Source of the DNA: Lycium barbarum
Lineage: Eukaryota > Streptophyta > Magnoliopsida > Solanales > Solanaceae
Assembly: GCF_019175385.1 (NCBI RefSeq)
Contig: NC_083339.1
Location: 112,639,601 to 112,703,600 of the forward strand
Length of the DNA: 64,000 nucleotides
Reading direction: 5' to 3'
The notes below the pieces were generated by a model. That model was not told the origin of the DNA. It searched no databases and saw nothing but the letters and a program-made list of their open reading frames with translations. The position numbers and the translations under genes were made by a program. This document shows, piece after piece, positions 1 to 10,739 of this stretch (positions are counted from its first letter, which is position 1; the number at the start of each line of letters is the position of its first letter).

Positions 1-608
1 CATTATGAGCCACAAATTCTGGATAGTTGATTCCATGTTCATTAAGGCTTGCCATAATGGTTTCCTGTCTGCTATGGTGTGTAGGCCATAAATAGTTGTG
101 AACTCAATCAATTTAGCAGTAGGAATATCTCTCAATACACAGTGTATGAATTGGTTATGTGTAAATAGCACCGTGACATCCACTTTGCTAGAATCCCATG
201 CTAACCAAATCCTACCTCTATTAGTATGATCGTAGTTATCATGCCATCTCCAAGTTGGAAGTACCTGCTTCATGATTTTTGGTGCCTACTGTTTTGCTAC
301 TCTATGCTCTAAGATAACTACGACTAAAATACCCTATTTATTCATTACTCTACTGTTACACCTCGGAAAAATTTTTCGTTGGTACGCAAGTGGATGAACT
401 AGTGATGAATATGAGTGCATGATGTCTATGAGCAAGAAATGACGTTTGATGACCTTAGGCGAGATTTTGAAAGTATCCGATGTGAGACGAGGAAATTGGC
501 TAAGTTAAGATGAGATACAAGGTGAGCAATGCATGTGCATGGACGGGGGTGATTAAAATGAGAAGTCTAAGAAATATGGGAAGTTGCAGAATTGCAACTG
601 CCCAGTGG

Positions 609-877
609 TCGTAAATTGCAAAATACGGACCGTAAAGTGCAATACGGTCCGTAAACTGGCAGTCGTAAACTGCCATGCAAGGTTTCAACTTTCTGCCCAG
701 TCAAGAAATGGTAAAATACGACCAGGTGGACGGACCGTAAAGTGATTTACGACCCGTAAACCATGGTCGTAAACCACCATGAAGGCAACCCAGCTTCTGG
801 TTCTGGAAATGGTTAAATACGCCCATGGAGGACGAGCCGTATAGTGGAATACGGGCCGTAAACCTCCATGGACGACC
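609..877 (+). repeat. Three ~105-bp units of ACCGTAAA-type near-palindromic words
   Basis: Words such as ATACGGACCGTAAA, ATACGGTCCGTAAA and TTTACGACCCGTAAAC recur in three units starting near 609, 713 and 814. Each word carries CG and reads nearly the same on the other strand. The array ends about 30 bases before the TATA-like box of the solo LTR, so it occupies the U3 enhancer position. Confidence 0.75.
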
Positions 878-909
878 ACTGTTCATCTCAGCACAGATTT
901 CACAAGTCA

Positions 910-918
910 TTAAATAAA
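910..918 (+). promoter_or_regulatory. Probable LTR TATA box
   Basis: TTAAATAAA followed by GGGACC lies after the word array in the solo LTR. It is the best candidate core promoter there. It is predicted by position and base composition only. Confidence 0.45.
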
Positions 919-2281
919 GGGACCAACACTTGTTTTATTTCATTACAACATTACACCACTTCTCTCTACATTTATTTTATGAGTTTTCAAGGATTATAAG
1001 CCATCAATAACATTAAGACAAGTGAATCAAGTGTAAGCAAGCCATTAAATACCATTCAAGTCAAGAAATGTAAATGGAGAAAAACTAGGGTTAGGCTCAA
1101 AGTGGGGTATTATCAACCAAAGCTTGTTCCTACAACTTCTAAGGTAAGATTCATGATTTTTACATGATGTTTAAGGTATTGGAGAATTAAAATACATGGA
1201 TTGTAGAAAATGTGGTCAACTAGGTCATGAATGGTGAATAGTGACATTTTGAGGAATAGTTTGAATTGAATTATGAATGTTGTTGTGTTACGATATGAAT
1301 GTATTATAAATGGTACTAAGATCATGAACTCGACACTTTAGACGAATGGACGAAGTTGGAGGTCATGACCATAAATATGGGAGAATTAGAAGCAAATTGA
1401 GAAATCTAGATAATGTTGATGATGTGAATGACTAATGGCCATTGTTATGATATTAATGAAGGTATAAACGCTAGCATTGGAAGGGAACGTGCAAGTGTAG
1501 AATAGTCCGACGAAAAGGTATGTAAGGCTAACCCTTCTTTCATAAGGCATGGTTCTTGGCCAAATTTCTAATTCCTCCATATGGGTATGTTGTATTCAAG
1601 TGATTGACACTCCGAGCTCATAAGCTCGCGATCCTTAACATGTACTACGATTGTACTACGCCCTCATATGACGAGTAAGCCTAAGATATGGATGTAGCAA
1701 TAATGACGATGATAGTGATGACGATAATAATAATAATGATGCCAAGGTGCCTACGGGCTATTATACTTATATGTGCCTATGAAGGGCTATAATGATACCC
1801 CGAGCTTATAACGCCGGGTAGGATATAAGTATATGATTATGTATAAAGTATGTATACGATTACGTAACGCGCGCACATCTCTGCAGATGGTACGAATAAC
1901 CCTGAAGCCTTGGTAGGGCCTGGTAGAAATACCATTGAGCCTTGGTTGGCTAAGTACGTATGAAACACCAAACCTTATGGTCGGGCACGCTATGCATGTA
2001 TATAAGTGTATGGCTATGCATATAATATGAATATGAATGTGAAAAGACTATGTATACGAATGCGAATAAGGACATGTGTACGAATATGAGCACAAGTATG
2101 GTACGAGTACTATTATGGAATACGGATGATGACGTAGGTGTACAAATACGTATGAAAAATGGAAAGTCCTACGAAAGGCAGGTAAGCGTTATGACGATGA
2201 TATTATTGCCTCCCCCCTCATATGCTATCTCATATGTTGTTCATGATGCTTATTTATTGATGTTGCTCATGCTTTACATAC

Positions 2282-2302
2282 TCAGTACATTCTTCGTACT
2301 GA
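2282..2302 (+). other. Conserved LTR hairpin, TCAGTAC stem
   Basis: TCAGTAC, 7-base loop, GTACTGA. The same hairpin recurs at 47063-47083 and 59274-59294, and variants at 20599-20625, 52449-52469 and 61343-61363 in other LTR families. Confidence 0.7.
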
Positions 2303-2832
2303 CGTCCTTTTGTTTGTGGACGCTGCGTCATGCCCGCAGGTGCACAGGGAGACAGACTTGATCCATAGCTGCTTATCCAGAGATTGCATAGCAGAGCTCC
2401 ATTTCTTTCGGAGCCGCAACTTTTGGGTACTCATTCTTTTGTGTATATAATTATGGGCATAGCGGGGTCCTGTCCCGCTAATACTCTTAGAGGCTCGTAG
2501 TCATGTGTATGTGGGTAGAGATGTTCGGCCATGTTGGCCCATGTTTTGTATATCTTTTGTTGGCCTCGTCGGCCTTGTACTTATGATGTGGCATAGATGC
2601 CTATGATATGTTAAATGATGATGGTCGTCTAATGGGATCAATATGATTAACGATAAGAAAAGCACGAATTGACTTATGGTTCACCTAGATGTTATGTTAT
2701 GTACGATGAGGGGGTGCCCGGGTGGGGTAGCACCGGGTGCTTGTCGCGGCCCCCTAGCCGGGTCGTGACATCTACGAAACTCCTTGTGCTTGAAAAGCTT
2801 ATTAAATCCCCTTACATTCCAAGTGGCTATGA

Positions 2833-4281
2833 TCATTGAGATGATGATGGTATGTCAGGGCCCTTCCTCCCTCTTCCTGCATTACTCTGACCAGCTACTT
2901 GATTATTTATAACAACTTGAAACACTTGCTGGAAAGTATTTTCTTTCAGTGGGGTAAAACCATTAGCAGTTTCTACTATTTGCTCTTGAATTATTCCTAC
3001 TCCTTTACTTGCTGCTTTACCTCTAACCGTTTGCCATCCAGCATCTACACTGTCTTCTGGTACTTCTGCAGGAATTGGTTGTTGTATATTTTGGGACTGT
3101 CCTTCCTTTTGCTGCCAAGCATGAGTATCCTTATTATCATCCCTTTTTCTAGCTTGTTTCTCTACTCTTGGCCTTGGTGGTTTTTGAGGTTGCTTTTGTT
3201 TTGGTTCTTGGCACACATGACCAATTTGGCAGCTTGAGGGGGCAAAATTGAGGCCACCATTCATATCTGACATACTGCTCAAATAGTTTGCCACAAGTAT
3301 CCATCACCTTCACACTCTCAGGGGGTGGTCTAGTCACATCCATCTCAACCGACACCCAAGCGTAAGATATTCTCTGCCTTCTAGAAGTACACTCATCTGC
3401 GCATAGGGGAACCCCCAAGTTGCTAGCAATCCTGCTCAGGGAATTAGGGCTCCAGCAATTCAATGGTAAACTAGGAAACAACACCCATATGGGAATAGTT
3501 TTCAGGATCTCATCTCTAAAATTGAAAGTAGCACTCCAAGGCTTGACAATAACAGGCTTCCTATTTATTAGATGAGGTCCCGACACCAATATCTTATCCT
3601 TATCAGCAGTATTCTGAAGTTGGATAACAAAATACCCATCCTCGTGGTAGAAGATATTAGGTTTATATCCCAAAGTCCATTGATTCATAAACCCATACAC
3701 TTTCCCAATAGTGGGGGAATCACGTACAACATACATGATCAAAGCATTTCTCCATTGTGCTGTTTCCTTTTCAATCTCCATTTTTTCTAACGGAGCAATT
3801 TTCACTCCATCCTTAATAATCGGAGCAATAAATTGTAAATTTTGCCCTTTAGAAGCCATTATGTTACCTGTAAACAGCTTTGTCCAGCTTCTCTCCGCTG
3901 TAGGTGGTGGTGCTTGTATCTCTGGGACCTCAATTTCCTGCACCAGAGATGGGGGGGGGGGGGGGGGGGGGAGGGGGTTGATTCTAACTGCCGATTGGTG
4001 CCAGAGCTGGTCTGACCTTTCGATTCCACTGGTTCTGGTGTTGCTTTCTTTGGCGGCACAGTTTCCTTAGCCCTCTTGTCCGTATCTGAGCTCGGCAGAG
4101 TAACAGTAAACCCTAACCTCACCATTTCTGCCTTGGTTAGGGCTAGAACTTTCACCTCTAGTTCCTTATTCATGATACCCTTGTTCGCAGTGTTGTGTTC
4201 CGAATTAGTGTTGTTCCCTTTGACTAGCTGAAGATCAGTGAGTTGTGTGTCTTTCCGTGGTCGACCCCGGCCCTTGGCCAT
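2833..4281 (-). pseudogene. LINE ORF1 (gag-like, DUF4283 and zinc knuckle), frameshifted
   Basis: ORF1 of a plant LINE, an RNA-binding nucleoprotein. The likely start is MAKGRGRPRK at 4281, not the longer upstream frame. A DUF4283-type domain follows (frame 3943-3149), with QWRNALIMYVVRDSPTIGKV and YFVIQLQNTADKDKILVSGP. The zinc knuckle near 3240 is broken by a frameshift: one frame reads YEWWPQFCP, the next CQIGHVC. A run of 21 G at 3951-3971 causes another frame change. The tail (3294-2833) is basic and Gln-rich and stops in the ATGA overlap with ORF2. Context and order match plant LINEs. Confidence 0.88.
3951..3971. repeat. Homopolymer run of 21 G
   Basis: Twenty-one consecutive G on the plus strand (C on the LINE sense strand) inside a proline-rich part of LINE ORF1. 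The length is prone to slippage in the cell and to sequencing error, so the frameshift it causes may differ between copies or assemblies. Confidence 0.95.
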
Positions 4282-4344
4282 GCTGACGATGGCGTACGTC
4301 GGTTGCACCACTAACGTGCACCAAAAAGCCTTAGCGTGCGCCAA

Positions 4345-4664
4345 GAGAAAAAGCCTTAGCCCTAATATTTATAAAATACAAAAGTTTGAGGTAGTTTTTA
4401 AAAGTTTTGAAAATGCCAAAACATAGATCTTAGCTCAAAAACAGGTTTGAGCCATAATTTGAGAATTTGAAGATTTGGTTTCAAATTCTGTCAAAATTTT
4501 ATGGCCAAAACAAAGATTTGAAAATAAATTTTCAAAATATGCTCCCAAAATCTATGGCCAAACGGGAGCTAGACTTGGCTTAAAAGATATCTAAATTTAA
4601 ATATATAGTTAGATTATTTAGGTAATATCCCTAAATTTAAATATTGAATAACCTTTTTTTTTTT
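4345..4664. other. AT-rich spacer with a possible MITE end
   Basis: No gene is seen. At 4540-4570 there is CTATGGCCAAACGGGAGC, preceded by GCTCCC. This resembles the terminal inverted repeat of the MITE at 12704-12976 (GTTTGGCCATAAA). The matching opposite end was not found, so this is at most a half element. Confidence 0.35.
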
Positions 4665-5863
4665 GGCTAAATATGTAAATAGTCCTTTAAAGTTGGCACC
4701 AACGTAATGAACATTTTAACTTTACAAATGATCAAGCCGACACCTATACCCGACAGAGGTGTATCTCATAAAAACCCTGATCCAGCAAACCTCACGGTGA
4801 AATCGCGGATGACGTGTCAAATGGATAAATTCGCAAATGACACGTGTATTTTCTTAGGAATGGTATAATTATCTATACTTTTTTCCTAATCCCTGCTCCT
4901 TCCCAATTGTGTTCCTCCTAAGGCTCCACCTCGATCACCTCTTCACCTTTGCTGCTTGCCTACAAACCATGCACCATTTATGTATCCCTTGACAAAAAAC
5001 AAAGAAAAACCTTGAAACCACCGTTCTCTTCCGCAAACAATAACAACCATTCTCATCATATAAAAAAATTACCCTTTTGTGTACTTATTTTTTAATGTCA
5101 ATTTATGTTAGACAAATGCAAGTTTATGGTTTAATCCGTTGCTGCTTTCTAGAGCAAAAATTAATCCCTTTTTTATTTTTTATTTTTTTGGGGGTTATCA
5201 ACACTACTAGAAGCATATGTTTTTCCCATCGACATTTAGTTGGACGTTTGTGTTATAAAACATAATTTTTCTCACCTCATTCCCACCGAACTAGCTCACA
5301 GAGAAAACACATTATGGAAAACAGGTTCATATTAAAATGCTAGGAAACTTCCTATTTCCGTGTGAAAACACGATTATTTAAGATTTTCCCACCAACATAA
5401 TTCAACGAGAATAGGCACTAAATATTTTTTTCAGTGAAAAAATAATGATTTTTTAGTAGTGCTAGTTCTTATGGGTCAAATAAGTGTGTCGGCCAAGTTA
5501 ATAAATTAATATTTGGTTAAATTTTTGTTTAGCTCCAGTAAAAATTTTGTGAGTTTGATATTTTTAGGATCCTTTAATGGTGAATGAAAAATTAGAGAAG
5601 AACAAGTGTGAGGAAGAGGTGAAAATGGGGTCCATGTATCTCTATTTATAACCCAAAATAAATAAATTCAAAATTAAATTTAAAGGATTCACGTGTTCAA
5701 ATTTGGGCGAAAGACAGACATTTTGTCATGTCAGTGTGAGAGATCATACAAAATATATATACATGTACTAAATAGAGGTGTTTACCTGATCATCGGCAAA
5801 GTTAAGGTGTCTGCCTAACCGTTGATGTCAACTTTAAGAGACTGCTATGTATTGTATTTGACC
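4665..5863. mobile_element. Non-autonomous DNA element with ~100-bp terminal inverted repeats
   Basis: The left end (GGCTAAATATG, CTTTAAAGTTGGC, AACTTTACAAATGATCA, GACACCT) matches the reverse complement of the right end (TGATCATCGGCAAAGTTAAG, GTCAACTTTAAGAGACTG, TTTGACC) over about 100 bases at roughly 70 percent identity by eye. The interior has no transposase. Long inverted ends suggest a Mutator-like or MITE-type element. The target duplication could not be fixed because the flanks are T-rich. A CACTA-type element is nested inside at 5202-5461. Confidence 0.6.
5202..5461. mobile_element. Small CACTA-type non-autonomous element
   Basis: It begins CACTACTAGAAG and ends TTTTTTAGTAGTG, so both ends read CACTACTA inwards, the hallmark of CACTA (En/Spm) termini. 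The 260-bp interior has no coding capacity. No clean 3-bp target duplication is seen (CAA against CTA). Confidence 0.7.
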
Positions 5864-6340
5864 TAATTTTGTTGACATGTGAATATGTATACTTTAATTT
5901 TTTTATTAAAAATTAATAAATATAAAATTCAAATAAAATATAATTAGATATACTTGCAACAAATAGTAAAGAAAACTTAATTTGTATCATGTTGTTTGTA
6001 GGATCAAGGGTCATATTTGTGTGCCTGTGTCTTGACTCGGTTGATCATGGAGAAGGCCATTGTTTGAGATATTTAAAATTATTTATTTGATGAAGAACTC
6101 TCTAGCAACTAGTGACTATTGCAACTGGTGGAACTAGAGGTTAATAGTGATGGTTGTGATGTAATGGTGTTGGAGGAGGTTGACAGTGGCGGTTATGCAA
6201 TGGTGGATGGTAGGGTATGCGGTTGTGTGGTGGTCGATAGAGATTGAGGTGGTGGGCTGGTGATAGATGTGGTGGTACTGCCTAACAATTGAGGCGGTTG
6301 GTAGTAATAGCTAACGGGCACAGTTGTGTGATGGAAGATG
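5864..6340. repeat. AT-rich DNA grading into GGTGGT-rich tract
   Basis: No gene is seen. From about 6120 the plus strand becomes an irregular run of GGTGG, GGTTG and GATGG words. The same texture resumes at 6984, so the hAT relic was inserted into this tract. Confidence 0.5.
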
Positions 6341-6983
6341 CAGGGCTGGGTTTGGGGCAAAGCGACTAAAGCCCAAGGTTTAGGCCCCTAAACTTATGGG
6401 ACCCCATTTTTACTACTAAGATTCTATTTTTTTTTGGGGAAAAATACAAAATAATTTTAAGTGTGAAAAGTTCATTTTTCCATCTAAAATTTGTTCTTGA
6501 GATTTTTATTATGGAGGTATATATTATTTTTTAATTATTTATTAGAATTTTTAAATATGTCAACTGAAAATTATGAATCCGGTTATATATTTAAAGTAAA
6601 AAAAATAATATTAAGGGATTGTTAAAAAAAAAAGACTTGACTCGTTTCCAAATGCTTAAATTGCTAATGAAATAATATTAACAATTCCTTTAACTATTGC
6701 CTTACCGGAAATTGTTTTTTCAAAATTAAATTGATTAAATTTTTCTTAAAATCAATAATGTCTCAAGAGATATATTAGCGATCCACTGAAAAACAGTTAT
6801 GAAGAGATCAATTATAAAACAATTATTTATAATTTTGCATTTCGAAAATTTGGAAAAATAGACTACAAATAAATAATACATGGTATGAAGTTCTTTTTTT
6901 TTTTTTTTTTTTTTAAAGAAAACAATTCAAGGCCTGTAGTTGAAGTTTGGCTTTGGGCCACTAATAGTCTTGAGCCACCCTTG
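6341..6983 (+). mobile_element. Relic of an hAT transposon
   Basis: The ends CAGGGCTGGGTTTGGG and (reverse) CAAGGGTGGCTCAAG resemble hAT termini. Flanking 8-mers GGAAGATG (6333-6340) and AGAAGGTG (6984-6991) agree at six of eight positions, as expected for a decayed 8-bp duplication. The interior encodes a broken hAT dimerisation region. Most of the transposase is deleted. A T homopolymer lies at 6890-6914. Confidence 0.7.
6678..6855 (+). pseudogene. hAT transposase C-terminal dimerisation fragment
   Basis: One frame reads LTIPLTIA, then EIVFSKLN, with stops, then YISDPLKNSYEEINYKTII and FAFRKFG. This matches the known hAT C-terminal pattern (LTIPVTVASAERSFSKLK, MSQERL, a final RK motif) as found in plant TTF-type zinc-finger hAT proteins. 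At least three in-frame stops show it is dead. Confidence 0.7.
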
Positions 6984-8021
6984 AGAAGGTGGTGGTAAAG
7001 GTGGTTGGTAATGGTGATTTGTTCACCTCGAGGTTGATGGTAGCGATAGGTCACAAGGGTTGTTTGTGCGGTGGAAGTTGAGGGTTGAGGTAATTGGGGA
7101 TAATGGTGTGGTGGTAGTAGATAAAATAGTGCTAAATATTACATTCATGAACTCTTTAAATTAATATCGTCTTAATAATTTTAGACTTAGGCACATTTGT
7201 TTTTATCGTCTTAATATATATATATATATATATATATATCTGAATATCAACTTGCGTATTAAGATTACCTAAATTTATATACACGTATAAATATTAAGAT
7301 ATTGTATTAAGATCTAAATACTAAATAGTTAATTAAGACTGTTCATTTAATTCTCAACATCCGAATGTGTTAAAATTAATAAATATAAAATTTAAATTAA
7401 ATACTAATTGATCTAATATTATATCAAAAAGCATTTAAAATAGGTGGTCGTGGTGATGACTAACAATGATCGTTGTTGATGATAACTGGGGTGATGGTTA
7501 ATGGGGTTGGCTGACAGTGGTGATTGTGACTGACAGTAGCGGTCTGTGATTGATGGTTCCAGTTGGTGGTGGTGGTTGATAATTGTACTCGATGATAGTA
7601 CGTAATAGCTAATGAATGTGATGATGACTAATCGCGACGATTTGCTATATATAGTGGTGATTGATGGTGATGATTGTCGCTATAATCATCGGCGGTTTTG
7701 TACGAAATAGTGGTTGGTGCTGATGATTGAACATGTTGACTATTGGTGGTGACAACTGAGTGTGGTGATTAACCGTGATGATAGCGGTATCTGAGTATAA
7801 ATTGTGGTGGGTAATAGTAGTTGATAATGGTGTGCAGTGACTATGACAACATCAACTAACTAGTGGTGAAAGTAGACAGTATTGGTGAAAACTTTCTTGG
7901 TAGAAATTCTTTAATGGATAGCATCTCAATGATGTTAAGACATTATAAATTTTAATTTCATATCTATTTAGACTCATTAAGTGGTGGTACAGTAAAAAAG
8001 TGTACTTAATGATAAATTATT
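6984..8021. repeat. GGTGGT-rich and TTAAGA-rich tract, Copia insertion site
   Basis: Irregular GGTGGTG and GATGGTG words cover 6984-7130 and 7440-7860. An AT-rich middle (7140-7430) carries repeated TCTTAAT/ATTAAGAT words. The same TTAAGAT and TCTGAAT words continue after the Copia element (17112-17210). The whole may be one non-autonomous DNA element interrupted by the Copia insertion. No ends were proven and no gene is seen. Confidence 0.4.
7214..7239. repeat. (TA)n microsatellite
   Basis: About 13 uninterrupted TA units in the AT-rich middle of the GGTGGT tract. Confidence 0.95.
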
Positions 8022-9006
8022 TGTTAGTGTTATGATTTTAATGATGACAAATTATTATGTAAGTATTATACTCAGAGGCTCAATCAAGCCCAGTGGACAG
8101 AAAAGCCCAATAGACAAAAGAAGGTTTAGTCGGCTGAAAAGGAGTACAAGCCCAAGTCGGCTGCATAAGGAAAGAACCTCTAGGCATGAAGAAAATAAGC
8201 TCTTGCTTATTTTTGGAACAAGGATCAAAGTTTATTCAAGGATCAAAGTTTATTCAAGCAATCAAATCGGCACAATTATGGAAATTCAAGTATTAAATCA
8301 AATTGGCATATACAAGGAAACAAGTACCATTCAAACAAGGCAAATGGCGCATAAGGAAAGCAGCAGCTGTACAATATTGACTATGCATCAAGAATGTGTA
8401 AGGAAACAAGTACCGTCTAAATAAGGGTGATGACATAGAAGGGAAGAAACGTTACAACATTAATGAGCTCTTGCTTTATTCTTGGAAATTAGGATCCTCA
8501 ATATTCCTAATTTACAAGGATCAATTCTCTTGGGTTGACATCTCTGCTGGAAAAGAGTATAATGGCTAGTCACTTGAAGACTATCTATTCAAGACTCTAG
8601 AGACGAAGAAAAAAACATACTTTGGTCTCATACTCTCAAGTTCTCTACTTTACTTTTCACAAACATTGTATTCCTGAGTGATATAGTATAAACAAAAAGA
8701 AAGGAGAGATATAGTATAGTTTGTGAGGTATTGTATAAAAAAGATTATGAGTGTTTGAGTGTAGACATAGGAGCTCCATTCAAACAAACCATTGTACCAA
8801 TCCACTTACAAAGTGCTGCAGAGAACACCCTTGCAACCCAAGGGGACTGGACTAGGATTCGCATTAAATCTGAACCAGTATAAAATACTTGGTGTCATTT
8901 ACTTTCTGCACTTTTATTACTGCATTACTTTATAGTCGACTAAGGTTCCAAGTTAGTCGACTGTCTGAGCGAAAAAGTTACAATCCCCCCCCTATTGCAC
9001 TTTCCA
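8022..9006 (+). repeat. Copia 5' LTR (985 bp)
   Basis: It runs from TGTTAGTGTT to CACTTTCCA and ends just before the PBS. Relative to the 3' copy it has a duplicated AGGATCAAAGTTTATTCA (8220-8257). GTCGACTAAGG and AGTCGACTG near the end are shared with the 3' copy. Confidence 0.93.
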
Positions 9007-9007
9007 T

Positions 9008-9022
9008 TGGTATTAGAGTAAG
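9008..9022 (+). other. Primer binding site, initiator tRNA-Met
   Basis: TGGTATTAGAGTAAG directly follows the 5' LTR and matches the usual TGGTATCAGAGC complement of tRNA-iMet with one substitution early in the site. It primes minus-strand DNA synthesis. Confidence 0.85.
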
Positions 9023-9064
9023 GTCTCACACTTCATTGCTTAACAGCAAGTGAGAGAAGATCAA

Positions 9065-10703
9065 ATGGCTGCATATCAAATCCCTGGAGAAATTTTACAA
9101 GATGGGCACTCCATAACGAGACCACCCTACTTCAATGGTGAACACTACTGCCATTGGAAAGAAAGGTTCAAGATCTTTGTGCAATCAACAGACTATCAAG
9201 CATGGATCGTGATCAAGAAAGGACCTAAACCTATTTCAAATGTGGATGCAAAGGATACAAATACAAAGATTGATCTGGAGTCACATGATGTGACTAAAGA
9301 ACAACAGGAGACTCTATCAACAAATGCTAGAGCACTTGCTTTGTTGTACTGTGCAGCCAGCGGAGAAGAGTATGCCAAAATATCAAACCGCGAGACTGCA
9401 AAAGAAATGTGGGATAAACTTGAAGTCACATATGAAGGAACATCAAAAGTAAGAAAAACCAAAATTAATGATCTAAGGCATGATTATGAAGCTTTTTGCA
9501 TGGAGGATGATGAGAACATTGAATCAATGTTCGCCAGATTCAGCAAAATCATTGGTGAACTTAAATATCTTGGAGTGACTTACACCAATTCTCAACAGGT
9601 GAGAAACTTGTCAGAAGTCTACCCAAGACTTGGGAAACCAAGGCGATCGTTTTAGAAGATGGAAATTTGGACAATTTTACATATGACGAACTAAGAGGAA
9701 ATCTGATGGCTTTTGAAAAGAATCATATTCAAAGATATCAAAAGGATGAAAAGAAGAAAATAGTTTCTTTCAAATCTCAGGCTGAAGAATCTGATGATGA
9801 GTTTAAGGAAGAACAAGTGGCCATGATTTCTAGGCATGTGATTGAAGCCATGAGAAGATCGAGAAACTATAGAAAAGCAAATTCAAATTTCAGAAAAGGT
9901 AAAATCTCCGCTGTTCAAAGAAATGATGGAAAATGCTATGAATGTGGAAAATATGGTCACATTGCATCTGAATGCCCTGATGCAAAGAGGAAACCATAAA
10001 AAAACTATCAAAAACAACGAGCATTCAGCAGTTGGAGTGAAGATGAAGTCTCTGAAGAAGATGAGGAAGGAATGGAGAACATTTGCTTCATGGCAATTGG
10101 CGAAACTAGAGAGGTAAGACCTTATCACTGTTCTAACTGTAGTGAAACTCAAGAATTGCTTGATCAAACACTTGAGGACTTAAATAGAGTGTTTAATGAA
10201 TATAAGAAGCTTAAGAGAGAAAGAAGGGATTGGGAACTTAAACTAGAAGTAGTTGAAATAGAAAGGGATCTTCTTCAAGAAGAAGTTGAGGACTTGAAAC
10301 TGCAGCTTAATGGGTTGCGTAAGTCCACCAGTCATAGCTCAGTTAGATATAACCAATCGACTCGTAACAAAAAGTCTACTGGGAAAAGACTGTTTGTAAT
10401 AGTAATACCTCTGAAAAATCTAAGGGTGTGTCAACCAATTATGAGGAGATAGATCAGTCAAATAGAAGTTTTCAAACTACTGAAAGGAAGTCTCCAAGAA
10501 ACTTTCATAAGTCGACTACTCAGTCATTCTCTGAAAAACACTTTTCTCAAGAATGTTTTTACTGTGGAAAAACGGGTCATAAATATCTTCAATGTAGATT
10601 TCGTTACACACTTTCTCCAGGTTGGATATGGAAGCCCAAGAATAATCATCAAAGCACTAACTCTCAAGGACCCAAGGAAGCTTGGGTACCTAAAAGAAAG
10701 TAA
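9065..10703 (+). pseudogene. Copia gag with two zinc knuckles, frameshifted
   Basis: The nucleocapsid polyprotein starts MAAYQIPGEILQDG; the ATG at 9065 is preferred to the in-frame one at 9050. The UBN2-type gag core includes RPPYFNGEHYCHWKERFKIF. Near 9605 one base appears lost and the frame moves to that of 9667-9999, which carries zinc knuckle CYECGKYGHIASEC. A nonsense codon at 9997-9999 interrupts an otherwise continuous frame through an acidic stretch and a coiled coil (LKRERRDWELKLEVVEIER, near 10210-10320). After another frame change comes a second knuckle, CFYCGKTGHKYLQC (10553-10594). Two knuckles separated by a coiled coil fit SIRE-like gag. Confidence 0.88.
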
Positions 10704-10739
10704 CTACCTTGTTTTGCAGGAACACCACAAGAAGAAATC

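Larger units (their letters stand above)
354..2770 (+). mobile_element. Solo LTR of a Gypsy-type retrotransposon (2417 bp)
   Basis: The segment starts TGTTACACCTCGG and ends GGTCGTGACA, with 5-bp direct duplications TCTAC at 349-353 and 2771-2775. No internal region is present, so this is a solo LTR, normally produced by recombination between the two LTRs of one element. Three ~105-bp units rich in CGTAAA words (609-877) precede a TATA-like box. A hairpin lies at 2282-2302. Small open frames inside it (for example 2050-2361) have no family features. A related LTR lies in opposite orientation at 58791-61224. Confidence 0.92.
1..2836 (-). pseudogene. LINE ORF2, N-terminal endonuclease part, split by a solo LTR
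   Basis: Reading the minus strand from 2836, the frame opens MIIATWNVRGFNKLFKHKEF, the usual start of a plant LINE endonuclease (APE type). Its ATG overlaps the ORF1 stop as ATGA (2833-2836). After 66 bases the frame is interrupted by the LTR at 354-2770. It resumes at 353 in the same frame once one TCTAC copy is removed, with residues such as NRGRIWLAWDSSKVDVTV and TIYGLH. Two in-frame stops lie soon after the resumption, so this copy is dead. Reverse transcriptase would lie beyond position 1. LINE ORF2 normally nicks target DNA and reverse transcribes its own RNA. Confidence 0.88.

Noticed and set aside
2050..2361. 103-codon plus-strand ORF
   Set aside because: It lies inside the solo LTR; composition follows the LTR repeat texture and no domain is visible.
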